Origin: Strigamia acuminata | Taxonomy: Eukaryota > Arthropoda > Chilopoda > Geophilomorpha > Linotaeniidae | Assembly: GCA_949358305.1 (NCBI GenBank) | Contig: OX442316.1 | Coordinates: 7,068,001-7,132,000, forward strand | DNA: 64,000 nt | Direction of reading: 5' to 3' | Shown: positions 44,628 to 56,764 of the stretch, piece by piece | How the letters are laid out: each line of letters opens with the position of its first letter | Numbering within the stretch: the first letter of the stretch is position 1 | Translations under genes and position numbers: made by a program | Notes under the pieces: generated by a model | Databases searched by the model: none | Told to the model about the DNA's origin: nothing | What the model saw: the letters and a program-made list of their open reading frames with translations, nothing else

Positions 44628-46883
44628 TTATGCCGTTTGATAGAGAACAATGACATAAGTCAACACAGTCCCAGTCATCTACAAATAAAAATGGAATCAG
44701 TAAAACGTGTTACTACGCGAGTTAGCACTTTTTATGCATAAGTTAAGTGAAATTGTTATGATAAGCTAGCAAATATTTCAAATGGTATCATTATAATTGA
44801 CAACGGTATCACTGCTCACGCACAAAGTGCACTAACTCCCTGATTGTGAGCAATTCTGTAATTGAAATCTTAACCAACACTTAAGAAGCTTGCTGTGTTT
44901 AAAGTAAAGAATCCAGATGCAGTGACTCCAATTTGAGTATTTAATAATCTCTGGGTAAACAAAATGTAATTTAAAATATATTGTGGATTCTGGAAAAAAA
45001 GGAAATACCGAAATTATTACTATATTAAGACTAAACTTTCTCTGGTAAATAAGTTAAGTGATTTTGGGTTAAGTTCAGCATTAGTTTATCTTTGCTGTTA
45101 GTTTTGCTGCTTCAGCGACATACAATTTAACATCTTCCAAAAAGAGAATTAAATTAGAAAAGAAGACAATTTTTGCATTATTTTAGCTAAAATTAAACCT
45201 TGTAAGTTTGAAATTAATTTTCCTTTTGTGAGCACAGAAAAATGAAATGACGTAAATTCAATGTTTGGTAAAAAAGTGCAAATACAATCAAAACTTCTCA
45301 TTCTATTTCTAGCTAAAATCAATCACAAAAAAAAACCATACAGGAAAATTAATTTCACAATTCAAAGTTCTGACTAAAATTTTCACAATTATTTTTTCAT
45401 GTTGTATTCCTACGGAAAATCCAAAGTCAATAATATTTAGAAATATCCGCATTTCCTGATAAATCATAAATAAACTGACATTTTCCACTTGATTCAGGAA
45501 AATAAATTCCTATCAGTGTACGTGAGTCATCAATAATACATTTCAAAAACAGAAATTTATCAATTGAAGAACAAACTACCAATCATCCCATTATATTTCA
45601 GTAAGAGAGGAATTTTGAGATAGTCGTTTAACGCTAAGCAGCAAAGCCAAGGAGCAGCACAACATACCGGTCTCGAATTTCCTCTAAAAACTAATGACTA
45701 GAAAATTTACCTGTTGTTGACTTTGAAATTTCTCTTCAGGTATATATAAAGTTAACATTTTTTCTGCAATCTCATGAGCCTGGCAAAAAAATTACCACTT
45801 TATAGTTTATACTACACCAATTAACCAAATAATATTTAATGAAATAAAACTCACGTTTTTGTTTATTTCAGCAGCATCAAAGAAAACTTGCAGTAGGAGT
45901 AAGAAATGTCTAAAAGCTCCAATCGTGAAACTAATAAGCAATAAAATAGGAGGTCTACCTTTCAGAGTTCTAAGATCAAAACACACATTAATAATAAAGC
46001 CAAATATACACAACACCAAACAAGGAGAAAACAGTTTGCTTATTATTTCCGTGTCCTTACAAATCCCTTGATGCTTATAGCGAAAATAATTCAACCGAGA
46101 CGAATTCATTGATTTCCCTTTTTGCAAAGATAATTCCACCTCCAAATTAAATTTCTTAAAATACAATGCTAATAAATAGCAAATGTGTGCGTAATAAGAA
46201 ATTATGACATTAAGGAACACCATACTCGATAAAGTCAAAGCACCAAATTCAACACAAATAAAACCCAATCCAAAATGCACATTTTCCGGTCCAAACTGCA
46301 CACCCGGCAAGTATAACTCGGCCAATGATTGTCCAGTATCATAATCTGCTGTTAAAACTGACACGATCGCACTAACACCCGTAATAAACGTGAATATATT
46401 CGTAAGAAGCAAATTGATGAGTGCACGACGCCATGTTTTCACAGCCCAGTCTTTTCTTACATAAATAACACGAATCAAACGATTTGATAAACAAAACAAC
46501 TGGAGTCTCCTTCGGCGAAGGATCACCAAACATATAACAGCCAGCAATGCGTTAATTGCTAAGGGAATTAAAAAGGCGGCCGTTTGAACACCGTGACCGA
46601 ACACAGTACTCATCACAATAGCTGATAAATAGTGCATAAAAATTGCAAATTGAATAAAAAATATAAGAAAAACCATTCCTTTTCTTATTCTGTTCGAAGT
46701 TTTTCTTCCTTCGTTGCTTATTTGAACACCATATATAGAAAATAGTGACGACCACAAACAGTTCAATTTTGATTCGTAATTGAATGAAATTTTACTCCGT
46801 CTTTTCGTATTCTCAGTATCAACACAATAGGAGGAAGAAATTGACATTTTGTAAACCGTTTGAAGCCAGAAATGAAGTATCAT
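44628..46883 (-). CDS. Gustatory receptor family 7-TM protein
   Basis: Four exons: 46883-45855, 45779-45711, 44950-44879, 44678-44628, all joined in phase 0; 406 residues. One large exon carries about six membrane segments (for example MVFLIFFIQFAIFMHYL, LINLLLTNIFTFITGVSAI, LCIFGFIINVCF). Small exons follow: AHEIAEKMLTLY, then TASGFFTLNTASFLS, then GTVLTYVIVLYQTA. The last two are the hallmark of the arthropod GR family (GFFTLNR-like and the TYhhhhhQ signature). It is presumably a plasma-membrane ligand-gated cation channel for tastants. The donor after AGT (gttggt) is weak but gives the family-consistent junction. Introns are longer than in nearby genes (about 760 bp for intron 2). Ligand unknown. 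Confidence 0.88.
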
Positions 46884-47231
46884 TGCAGTAACACATTACT
46901 GTTATCTCTAAGTACACCCAATTTACTCCTCACAAGAATCAATTTAGGTTTAGGTCGTTAATATAGGCCTACTTCTGATATTTTCTTTTTGACAACTTGA
47001 CAAGTTAATTTGTTTACTTTGTCCGGGTGCTTATTTATTAATGTACAATTATTCTGTCGTTTATTTAGTCGACTATTCTGTTTTCTTTATAAAATTGTTT
47101 TTATTACTCATTAAATATTTTTAATGATAATGACCAATTTACAATGTTAACACAACAGGAAAGTTTGCAAACGGTATTAACTCACTAAAACTAAATTCTA
47201 TAAAAATAAATTATTATTATTAAAGAAAACT
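46884..47231. other. Intergenic between GR and Meteorin-like genes
   Basis: AT-rich, short; contains the GR promoter and the 3' end of the Meteorin-like gene. No other feature is seen. Confidence 0.4.
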
Positions 47232-50200
47232 TTACAATAGACATTGATTAATCTTTAGACGAATTGCGTGACGTTTTAATTTCTGCCACTCTTGAACACG
47301 TGGCGCACAACGAACAATGGGTCTATTAAAAAAGTGAGTTCCAAAAATAACAAATTCTCCATCATCGCTAGCAATTTGACAGTGCAATGGAGCATAAACC
47401 ACATATTCTTGGCCAACAAAAAAACTAGGTCGAAAAGGTTGTATTATTCTCAACTTCATTTCCGACATTTGCAAGTCTGAGTTATGGTTGATGCTAATGA
47501 CCGAGGCACGTATAACTAGAAAATAAAAACAAACATTTTCCCATCAGAAACCACGTTTCCCCATTTTTCTATAAAAACGTCTGATTGAATCACAATTTTT
47601 TGACATCATACCAAAATCACTGGTGCAGTAAAATTGGAGAAGCTCTTGATCCAAACAGGGGCGACATTCTACAAGTTAAAAACGAAATAAATAAAAAACA
47701 TATAAAAAAAGACATTTTTTAGACATATAAATGCCCATGAACTTCTTCCCCCTCTCCTTTAACACATTAGCTACGCTTGCGATTATCAGCTGTCTAGCAT
47801 TTGTCGCTGTTTCTTCATCTATTAAAATCCGCAGCTACGAGTTTCCGTGGCAACCTATGTCAAAAGGGACGATTTTCCACAAAACAGGAATCACTCACGG
47901 CAGAGTGGACAAATCTTTTCGGTAGACCACCCAAGAAACCAGTCGCTTTTTGTATTTTTACACGAAAAAAACCACGAGACAGGTGTGTACAGACAGATTT
48001 TCAATTTAATCAGTTTAAGCCTATCAGATATTGCCAATTCAAAGAAAGGGAGTGAAGATGACAAAGACTTTTTGACACAATCCTCAGCTTCGAAAAAGCT
48101 GCCAACAGATGTTAAGAATTATACTCTGCACTCTACTTATTCAAATTCTTATATCCGATTACAAGTTGGAAAGATTTTTCCTGAGTCCACAAACGTATGA
48201 ATTCACATGTTTGATTCAGGTGAACTTTCAATTGTCACGTCTATGAATAAACTCTTTTGTCATCCACTTTCACTTCCACCCAAGTCGGTGTAATTTATTT
48301 CTTTAAATCTAAATGCCTAAAAATATCATGTCCATTTTCAGCTCCCAGTTTGCCTGGAATGAGCATTTCCTCATTCAATTAAACGTGTCAAGAATGTGGC
48401 AAAAAAGAAAATTAAAAAATTATTTTTAAAAAAAAAAGTAAATTGAAACTCAGATATCGGATAATTTTACCCTCGAAAAATTTACACCATTCGGACCATT
48501 AAGAATAAATCCTCTAAGGAATTAACATCACAGTGAAACGCGAGTCTAACCAGATGTTGCACACACGACGTCCTATAACGACTTGGTGGTTGGATTTCTA
48601 TCCCCATCTTTATTTGTCATTTTTATGGCGTGTGTGGGTAGACAGTATCCAGACCCTTATAAGGGTTTCGAAGGAGTCTGAGTAGGGTGAGGTAATTGAA
48701 GAAATAAGGGGTGGGTGGATAATAAATTGGGTAAAAAATACGCCAAAAGAAATGGAGCAGCTGCTCGCTTCGAATATTAGGGGAGGGGAAATGACAAAAA
48801 GCTCGCGACTAAACATTCCCTCTTATTCAAGGTGATTGTCAATACGCGAAAGAAAGGAAAACCTCCTTTAAATGCAGTAAACAGATGCGATTGTTTGTGA
48901 ATCTTCACTTTCTCTTTAAGAAGATGGGGGTCTTGGCTTAGGCATGACAAGGACATCCATTGAGGGATAAATTCGACGCATCCCTTGGTTCAAGTGGACA
49001 TGATATCGACTCAATTCATTCCTTCCCCCAAAAAATTCTCCAATAGAAATGCCATCTGTTTTTCACATAGAACTACGTCTTAGGCAATAATCGATGCATC
49101 GGATGCAAACAAAACCATTCCGAAGACAATTTTTGCATCGTTCTACCATGAACCAAAGATAACATGGACGCGTATTCACATATTCAGTGCGTTTTGCCAC
49201 CGATGGTGCCGCCTAATATATAGCCACACTGAATTCTGGGATAATAACAAGTAACAAACATGCTTAGTTGGCAAGCAATGCATAACACGCAATCGGCGCA
49301 CAGAACAACGAGTCAATAGGAAATAACATACGAATACATGTCCATGTTATCCTTGGTTCACACTAACCACTGTGTCTATTCTTTCTTTACCTTCTGCAGT
49401 GTCCGTTCTACTTGAGTGCGATAATTTGCGAAGTTGGTACGAAAAGTCCAAAATAGTTTTATGAAATCTCATGGGTCTGTGTTCAGCTTCGACATACAAT
49501 GAAACTTTGCCGTGCAGAGACGTGAAACACCGATGGGCTTGTGGTGAGCGCTCATCTTCGGGCGCCATGAGCAGAAGAAGATGTCCACGGCCTTCTACGT
49601 ACACTCTTGCAGGCACATTTTCATTTAAGTTTGTTTGTACACAACCTCGGAATTCCTTGCCAGAAGAACCGAGATGGAGCGCTAGTCGGAGCGCCCCTTT
49701 TGGCCAATTCCACACAACGCGACCTTGAGAACATCTCAAATCCACTGTTTGGACGCCTTGACCATTGGAAGGTGCTTCGCCGCTGCAAAAAGTAAAAATA
49801 AATAAATAAAAATCTTGAACAAGGTTGACTTTCTTTCAAAGGTTTTCATTGAAAATTGAAAAAGACTAATTGTCACAAGGGTGGGGATGCAATGTCAGGG
49901 GATGGTCAGGGGTCTATTTTTTAGCCGCATGTGGTTGTGGTCACGTGGCCCGGTGTCCACTTCGCAAACCCTATTTCGTGCATTCAAGTTGTTTGTCCAG
50001 TCGTGTGTTGTCTGGTGAGGTCATAGACTGGACAATGGTCAAAGGACCAGGTGAGGGGCCATAGATGCCATAGATGTAGGTGGGGTTGGAGGCATTTTTG
50101 CAATGACATTTTTGTGTGCCCGTCTGAATCGTTAATCCTGTTTGATGGGTTTTGGGTACGTTTTGAAGTGTTTACAAAGTTGCTAACGCCTGTTTACCAT

Positions 50201-51323
50201 CGCGCGAGTTAAATAACGGCTATGACGGGACAAAGTCTGTTGATGTTCAGATTTTGAGGAAAGATTATAAGATATCGAACAGATTTCCATATAAAATACT
50301 TGAAAAAGCAGGAAAAAAACAGAAAAAAACATGAAAAAAACATGAAAAACATGGAAAAACATAAAAAATCATGAAAAAACATGAAAAAATATTTGCAAAA
50401 CATTTAAAAACGTGAAAAAACATTTGCAAAACATTTAAAAACGTGAAAAAACATTAAAAACATGATAAAAATAATAAAAAATGAAGAAAAATATGTTTAA
50501 AATCCTACAAATAATTTGAAAATAGAGAAGTAGTAACTAGAAAATGCATTTGTTAGTGAATATCCGTTATTTCATTTCCTCGTCCATTGACTTTTTCCGT
50601 CTCTTTAATTTTTAAATGGTTTTTTCTTTTCCTCTTAACGTTGTAGGTGGTTGTTTTTCCCCTTCATCCTTTCACTGCAATGCTAATGAGCGGGTGCGAG
50701 TGCATATGGTGTGTGCACTGTATGCCGTTGTGCGTTTGGCACGTGTCTATTGTTATCCGTCGAGTTGACCGTTAGTCGCTTTATTTGGGATTGGAATACC
50801 GTATGGTGGCTGTCTACAATGTGGGGAAACGAGTGAATAAGTAATGATCGGCGCCAGATGGCGTCTATCAACTCAAACTTTAAGCAGCTGCTAATTTTTT
50901 GATTTATTGATCGCGAAAATATGGATGAAAATTAAGATGCATGAAAATTTTCATGTTAAACACTTGTTAATAAAATTTCGAGATGTTACGGTCGAATTGT
51001 CTCCCCTTTTCAACAAGTTATAAGTAGGAAGAGTGATACCAATTTAGAGCACTTAAAAACCTAATGGTTCGTTTTAATGGCTATTTTAAAAGGAAAAGAG
51101 CTATGCAAAGTCAAAAGGAAGTATAAAATTCATCGAAAAGAAGCCCACATTGATGATTTTACAACAACAACACTTAAATAAGTTAAATTAAATGATATAG
51201 TTTTAAAAATAGAAAATTTAAAATGGCTGCTTACCTGCCAAACCAGTTACACGTATCTTGAGAAAATGACGTCACTAAGAAGTTGAGGAGAAGCCAAAAG
51301 ATTTTGCTGAGAGAGAGAGCCAT
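47232..51323 (-). CDS. Metrn-like: Meteorin-like secreted protein 1
   Basis: Secreted factor of the Meteorin/Meteorin-like family (neurotrophic or cytokine roles in vertebrates). Four exons: 51323-51235, 49782-49391, 47668-47612, 47515-47232; 273 residues. It has a signal peptide (MALSLSKIFWLLLNFLV), then DTCNWFG at the mature N-terminus. Exon 2 is the CUB-like half: LRCSQGRVVWNWPKGALRL, GCVQT, RCFTS, LYVEAEHRP. Exons 3-4 are the NTR-like half: ECRPCLDQELLQFYCTSDF, HCQIASDDGEFVIFG, RCAPRVQEW, NQCLL. I count all ten cysteines expected for the family. Intron 1 is 1.45 kb, intron 2 1.7 kb. It differs from copy 2 in a shorter NTR linker. Confidence 0.92.
47613..51234. other. Introns of Meteorin-like 1
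   Basis: The stretches 47669-49390 and 49783-51234 are intronic. The second contains a low-complexity run of acatgaaaaa words (about 50300-50480). An open frame at 47847-48200 (+) has no domain support. No nested gene can be claimed. Confidence 0.5.
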
Positions 51324-51699
51324 CGGAAGATTCCGTCATTGCCTTCGGAAACTCGAGACTGAACTATTCGAAGTACCTTTGTTTGACGGTTTGAAGGTGC
51401 AGATGGTTTTTGACGTTGGATTTTGTTTTCTTCTCGCTCGAGCATGTGGTTTAGGCTTGAGCACGTGGTAACGCTTGCAGAGTCTATTATTTAGGCGGGA
51501 GTGTTCGTTTTGGTTTTGTTTTCGATAGTGCCTGTAACAACGCTTCAGCTCACGATTAAAGTTGAACGACATCTTTGTTGGAGAAACAAAAACGCAATTT
51601 TTTTTTTACTTATCATAATAATAAAATGGTTTAGTTATTTTTTGAAATTAAATATCTAGTTGTATTTAAATACATAATAGTTGAACCAAATAGTCGAGC

Positions 51700-51772
51700 G
51701 CCCGGATAGCTCAGTCGGTAGAGCGTTAGGCTTTTAACCTAACGGTCCAGGGTTCGAGTCCCTGTTCGGGCG
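51700..51772 (+). tRNA. tRNA-Lys-UUU: tRNA-Lys (anticodon UUU)
   Basis: A full cloverleaf can be drawn. The acceptor stem GCCCGGA pairs with TTCGGGC (one G-U). The D arm is in agctcagtcggtagagc. The anticodon stem gttagg/cctaac encloses loop CTTTTAA, whose centre TTT is the Lys anticodon. The T arm is ccagggttcgagtccctg, with box B ggttcgagtcc. There is no intron, CCA is not encoded, and a T run just downstream serves as Pol III terminator. It lies alone between the two minus-strand genes. Confidence 0.98.
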
Positions 51773-53407
51773 ACTATTTTTTTTTATTTGTTTAATTTTT
51801 TTTTATTTTTTATAACTACTGACTGATTGATAGTTACTTTTGATTTCCATTTCGTTTTTTAAGATTTAATTTTTTTGAAAAAGAAGGCCGAAAAAAGTGC
51901 AATTCTTACTCCCACATGTGTATCTCACGCTTAAAATAGAAATTGCATAATTGCCACGCATAAAATGAAAACTTTGACACGTAAAATGGTTTTTTCAAAA
52001 TTGCTTTTGACATTTATCAAGACGAGTAGCTAAAGTATAAAAAGTGCAGTCACGCCCAATGTAATCCGAGCTTGCAAAGGTTCAGCTGGAATCCAAAAAG
52101 CCACCGAAAAAAGAACTACGATAAGAAAAGTTGGTGCATGTCTAGTATTCTATATTTGTTAAACGAAAACAAAATTTATCTCGACGATACGATATTCATA
52201 CGACGAAATACGATAAGCAAATGTTATAGAGAAATAACCTCTACAGTACAAATTAATCTATATATTCTACCTCATCCAACAAAAATCGGTGTTGTACAAT
52301 TTCCTGTACGAATCCATAATGTCTTCATAATCTAAATATTAATTGAAGTTTCACGCCTGGTTTTGTTTGAATGATGCAGTTACGTATATCAACACGATAA
52401 CTTTTATTTCGTGTCCAGTTTTATTGGAATCATGCAGTTGTGTAAATGCATATAATGACCCATTGTGTTTTTAAAAGCATATTATCGTTTTAATCATCAA
52501 CCATTATATTTGCTATTGGTAGTGTTTAATTGTAGTCGTTAACTTTTTTTAATAGCAAGGGACATTTTATTGCGAAATTATCTTTCAGCCATTTTTGTCG
52601 TCCAATAAAAGAATTATACGGAGTACAAAAAAAGGACACACATCATCTTCATCAGGAATTAAAGTGTGTTCGAAATTAGCGCTTTTGTTGCTTTGATTGT
52701 ACCGACAAAAAATCTTCACATTTGCTAATAAATAGTTCCAAAAATAAATTTCGTCATTTTAATTTCGTTGAAAACATATTCATAAAAAGAATCTCGTGAT
52801 GTACAATTCTACGTATAATTTTTGATATCCTAATAATTTATGACTCACCAGAAACCATCATTTGATGAAGGTCAGAAAGAAATGATTAAATTTGACGAAA
52901 AAAATTGCGAAAGATAAATTTATCAATAGAAACACACAAAATTCTTGGTTTTATTGTTGTTTAGAAATTGCAACGTTGGAAATGCACTATCAGACATGCA
53001 TAACTTGTTCGTGAAGACTAATTAAACGTACCATTAAATTAAAACTATAAAACAAATTATAGCGTGTTTAAATAAATATATATAGGTGAGATAAAAATTC
53101 GAATATCCAAAATCTGATGAAGAAATAATGGAGTGAATCATAATTATTAGTTGAACGAGATATAAATGTATAGAAATGACGGTACATGTTAGAAATTTAA
53201 TTCATAAAGATGTTATTTTCTTTACATATCCCTTCAAATATCAGCCATTCTCTCAATGTAAACACTACGACTACATAATGGTGTTTACCTCCTCGAAATA
53301 ACAACACAAATATATATACATAAGATGTCTTTAATCCACAGTAAAAAATCAATTATGGTAATCACTTTTTCAATACACGTAAATATAACAGATATTGCTT
53401 TCCGGTC
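51773..53407. other. Intergenic after the tRNA
   Basis: AT-rich. A TATAAAA near 52037 and an open frame starting near 52072 could hint at a small transcript, but the frame lacks an ATG at its beginning and has no known domain. Nothing else is supported. Confidence 0.4.
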
Positions 53408-53926
53408 TCACGCAACAGCCATCGAACAAGCAAACAAAGTCCACCGCTTCTTCTTCTGATTTCGACCGTCCGATGCAATTACATTTCCTGTGTCTGAACG
53501 GATATTGTCCGGTTTATTGTTGGAACTTGAACGTTTAATGAAACGGCCAAAGATTCTTCCCTTTTTCTTTAGAGAATGTTCTTGCGCACTCATGTAGAAA
53601 TTTTTTTGCAACACAAAACGTCTCAAAGAATCGTCCCGACTTTGATGAAAACTGTTGTGGCTTTTTTTCTTGCTCCGGCTCTTTCGCTCATTCGTTTCCA
53701 TCGCAGTTTGTACGCCGCTATTCTGCAACGATGTCAATGTTACCAGCTGTCAGTGTAATATGAAATAAATACTATTACTTACTTTTAAATATGAAAAATC
53801 CAACCAATCAATTTTTATGTCGTGCTGTGATAACTGGTGACAAGTGCCCAACAAAACGATTACTAACGTTATTATTTTATGGCAGACTGATGATTCATCC
53901 AGCGAGATAAAATATAAACGACTCAT
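53408..53926 (-). CDS. Small basic protein, probably secreted, unknown
   Basis: Two exons, 53926-53783 and 53746-53408, joined in phase 0 across a 36-bp intron; 160 residues. The N-terminus from MSRLYFISL has a hydrophobic core (IITLVIVLLGT) ending near CHQLSQ, so a signal peptide is plausible. An upstream in-frame ATG at 53995 would add 23 residues and spoil this. The rest is strongly basic, with several dibasic or tribasic clusters (RKSRSKKK, LKKKGR, IKRSSS, KKKRW) that could be prohormone cleavage sites, and the short stretch GRIFGRFIKR. I recognise no family. The very short intron is unusual; read-through is not possible in frame. It could be a peptide precursor or simply a basic nuclear protein. 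Confidence 0.5.
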
Positions 53927-54954
53927 GCAAGTGTTGTGAGCGGCGAGATAATAAGGGATAACAACAACACGTGATAAATGTCTCGTCAAGTGCACGGGCT
54001 TTAATGCGAAAACATGATTTCGAGAAGCTAAAATTCAGAACTGAATGCTAAAGTTTGCACTGAGCAAACAATTGAATTTGATATCGCGATATCAAATTAT
54101 ATTCGACGAAATAAATTACCGTATTTAATGGAAAAAGTAATAAAACATTCCACTTTAAAGTTCACGTCGTGATAAAATATCTTTTGTTTAGACCGTTTTA
54201 TTTTCAGCAAAACGTTGCCTCGCATTTTATCCCAGAATAAATAAAGAAGAGAAAAAAAGTTAATAAAATTTATTTATTGACTTTGTTCATTTCCCCCTCG
54301 CATTGGTTGGGTTGTTAACCTCCTTTCATATTACACGAAACTATATTTATTTGGCCTATATAGCAATCAAAAAATAGTTTTAAAATGCTCAAATTCTTAT
54401 ATTATCATTTATGAATACAAAATGGGCACACAATCACTAGAAACATTAATAAAATTTCAAAAATTCAATAAAAGATTCATATATTTAGATTATTAAGTAC
54501 GGAGGACGCCTTAAATTGCACACAATTTTCCACATGGAAGGCCACAAACCTGTGTAAAATTCGAGATGTGTATCTCACTATCTCTTGTCTTATAATTATA
54601 ATATCAAATCTACAATAAATAAGAATTATAATAATTTCCAAACAGTCATAGGGGTACTCTGAATTTACAAAATAGAAGGGAGCAAAAAAAAGCCCAATTA
54701 CTTAAAAATTCAATAGGAACTTGGCAGAGTAAATGACACCAATAATATAAATTGATGCAAACACGAGAATCTAAATTTAAACCATTTCGACTGTTGGTAT
54801 ATAAACAAACATTGCACTAGCAAAGATTATGTCAATAGCAAAAAAAAAATCATATCTAAAAAAATATATAAATTAATAAATAGACTAGGGCAAAGAGTTA
54901 AATGATTATGCAAGTCCACAACAAACAAACAAATTGGCAAAATGGAAAGACAAA
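53927..54954. other. Intergenic and 3' region of the phosphatase gene
   Basis: AT-rich. The right part is presumably the 3' UTR of the DUSP gene. A palindromic gatatcgcgatatc lies near 54080-54093. No gene is seen. Confidence 0.4.
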
Positions 54955-56764
54955 TCACTTTTTTTTGGACACTATAGTCACTGTTACCGATTGACTATAA
55001 TGTCCAGTTTGAGACGATGTAGCACGACTACGTTGAACTTGTTGCGGTGGTGGTGGTGCTTCTTCTTCTTCCTCTTCTTCTTCTTCAGACTCCTCCTCTT
55101 CAGATTCCTCCTCCTCAGATTCCTCTGCCTCTAATTGAATCGGAATATGGCAAACTCGTGGGCCGGACACTGGTTGCTGAGTGATTGCCGGTCGTTGAAC
55201 AGGACTAGGAGGCTTTGGTTGAGTTTGCTGTGACGTTGGCACGGCACGGCTTCTTTGGGCTGGGCTTGAAGACATGGGCGGTGTTTGCTGCTGCACCGGG
55301 CTGGCTGGCTTGGGTGGCGTTTGCACTGGACTCGACGGCTTTTGAGTAGCCGTTATGGATGCTTGGCGTGGCACGGCTTTGGCTGGTGGCGGCGGCGGCG
55401 GTGGCACGGCCTTGGCTGGTGGTGGCGGCGGCGGTGGCACGGCCTTGGCTGGTGGAGGCGGCGGCGGCGGCACGGCCTTGGCTTGTGGAGGCGGCGGCGG
55501 TGGCACGGCCTTAGCTGGTGGCGGTGGAGGTGGCGGTGCAGCAGCTTGCATCGAATTTTGTTTCTGAACTGGACTGGAAGCAGTTTTGGTGTTTGTTTGT
55601 GTCGATTCTTGACGTTGGACCGGTGCTGGCGCTGGTTCTTGATGCTGTACGGGTGCGGCGCTAAGTTTTTTCAATTCTTCGTCGTAGTTTTGCAATTGGC
55701 GCGAACAAACGTCGTTTGGTTTGAGCGCACGCTGAGCACTTGCCGCTTTCATTGCTGCGGGAAAGCTCTGCTGTTGGGTTTTCATCAAATAAGCGATGAC
55801 AATAGTCGCCGACCTGGAACCTTCAGCATTACAGTGAACTAAAACCGCACCAGACTTACGCGCGTCGTCGATGAACGCGAAACACTCTTCAAAGATGTCG
55901 TGGATTTTGGTATCGGGCTGGTCCGAGACATTGACAGATTTGTATACATATTGGTCGGCGAATTTGTTTTGAACCTCAGCCGCCAAGTTGAGTATATGAG
56001 TGATGTTGTGCTTCTTCAATGCGTTTAAATCTTGAGCAACAGCTTGAGACCCTATTAAGAAAACAAATATGTAAATCACTTTTTAATACTGCTTTAAAAT
56101 ATCCGAGATAAAAAAAAATAAAAAATGTGAACCTGAAGAAAAAGATACAACACGAGTCTTGCGTCACCACAAGACCAAAATAGAAAACTGTTTTAGATTA
56201 TCAGAGGCAAGATGCCAAGAGTATCGTTTCCTATTTTGGACTTTAGTTTAAACATTCATTATACTAACAAATCCCATTCCTTATTTAAACATTTTTTTAG
56301 AAATTACAAACTCGACTGATTTTTTTTATATTTTAAAATAATAATTCAACTTAAAATGTAGAAATTATCCATTATTTTCTGAATTAAATTGATAAACACA
56401 CGAGAAAATATGATTACTTGTGTAGGAATCATGGCCGATCTCTATAAATAGACTCAATCTGTCTGATTCAGCATTCAAACCCAGTTTCTCATTCTCGCAT
56501 GTAAACCAAATTGTTACCATTGACAATTTTCATTGATTTTTTTTTTTACAAACCTAAAATAAGTCCGGGTAATATTTGCGCGACTGGCGGTGTTGTTTCA
56601 GGCACATAAAGTGGTATTTCCCTCGGACTTTCCTTAGCTACAATAGCCCCACTCCTGTCTCGGGTTTCTACAAGAAGTTTTCCATCTGATGTTACCACTT
56701 TGGTTTGAACTGGACGTAATTTGTTGGCCTTAAAGTTTTTGATCTCCGATAAACAGTTGAACAT
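54955..56764 (-). CDS. DUSP19-like: DUSP19-like dual-specificity phosphatase with Pro-rich and acidic tail
   Basis: Two exons, 56764-56554 and 56051-54955, join at LILG|SQAVAQDL; 435 residues. Exon 1 (MFNCLSEIKNFKANKLRP) matches the N-terminal region typical of DUSP19/SKRP1, and the catalytic domain spans about residues 65-210 (THILNLAAEV, general-acid loop VSDQPDT, then the P-loop VHCNAEGSRSA and QRALKPND). CX5R is kept, but the Gly normally three residues after Cys is Glu, with Gly one position later, so activity is doubtful. After residue 220 comes an unusual tail: five proline runs separated by AKAVP, SSPVQ/PASPVQ motifs, a Glu/Ser stretch with over ten consecutive Glu, and the end TVTIVSKKK. 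The proline runs resemble ligands of profilin, SH3 or WW proteins. Related DUSP19 proteins act on or scaffold the JNK pathway. Confidence 0.88.
55070..55545. repeat. Coding proline-run and glutamate repeats in the phosphatase tail
   Basis: On the minus strand, about 55530-55370 encodes proline runs each followed by AKAVP in near-identical units of about 33-36 bp. About 55130-55060 encodes EEESEEEESEEEE. The strong GGC/GGT bias on the + strand opens antisense frames that are not genes. Confidence 0.85.

Noticed and set aside
47847-48200. 117-codon + strand frame inside a Meteorin-like intron
   Set aside because: No recognisable domain; overlapping frames of similar length occur in the same place, which points to chance.
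55285-55842. Glycine-rich and tryptophan/arginine-rich frames on the + strand
   Set aside because: Antisense of the proline-rich coding repeats and the catalytic domain of the phosphatase gene.
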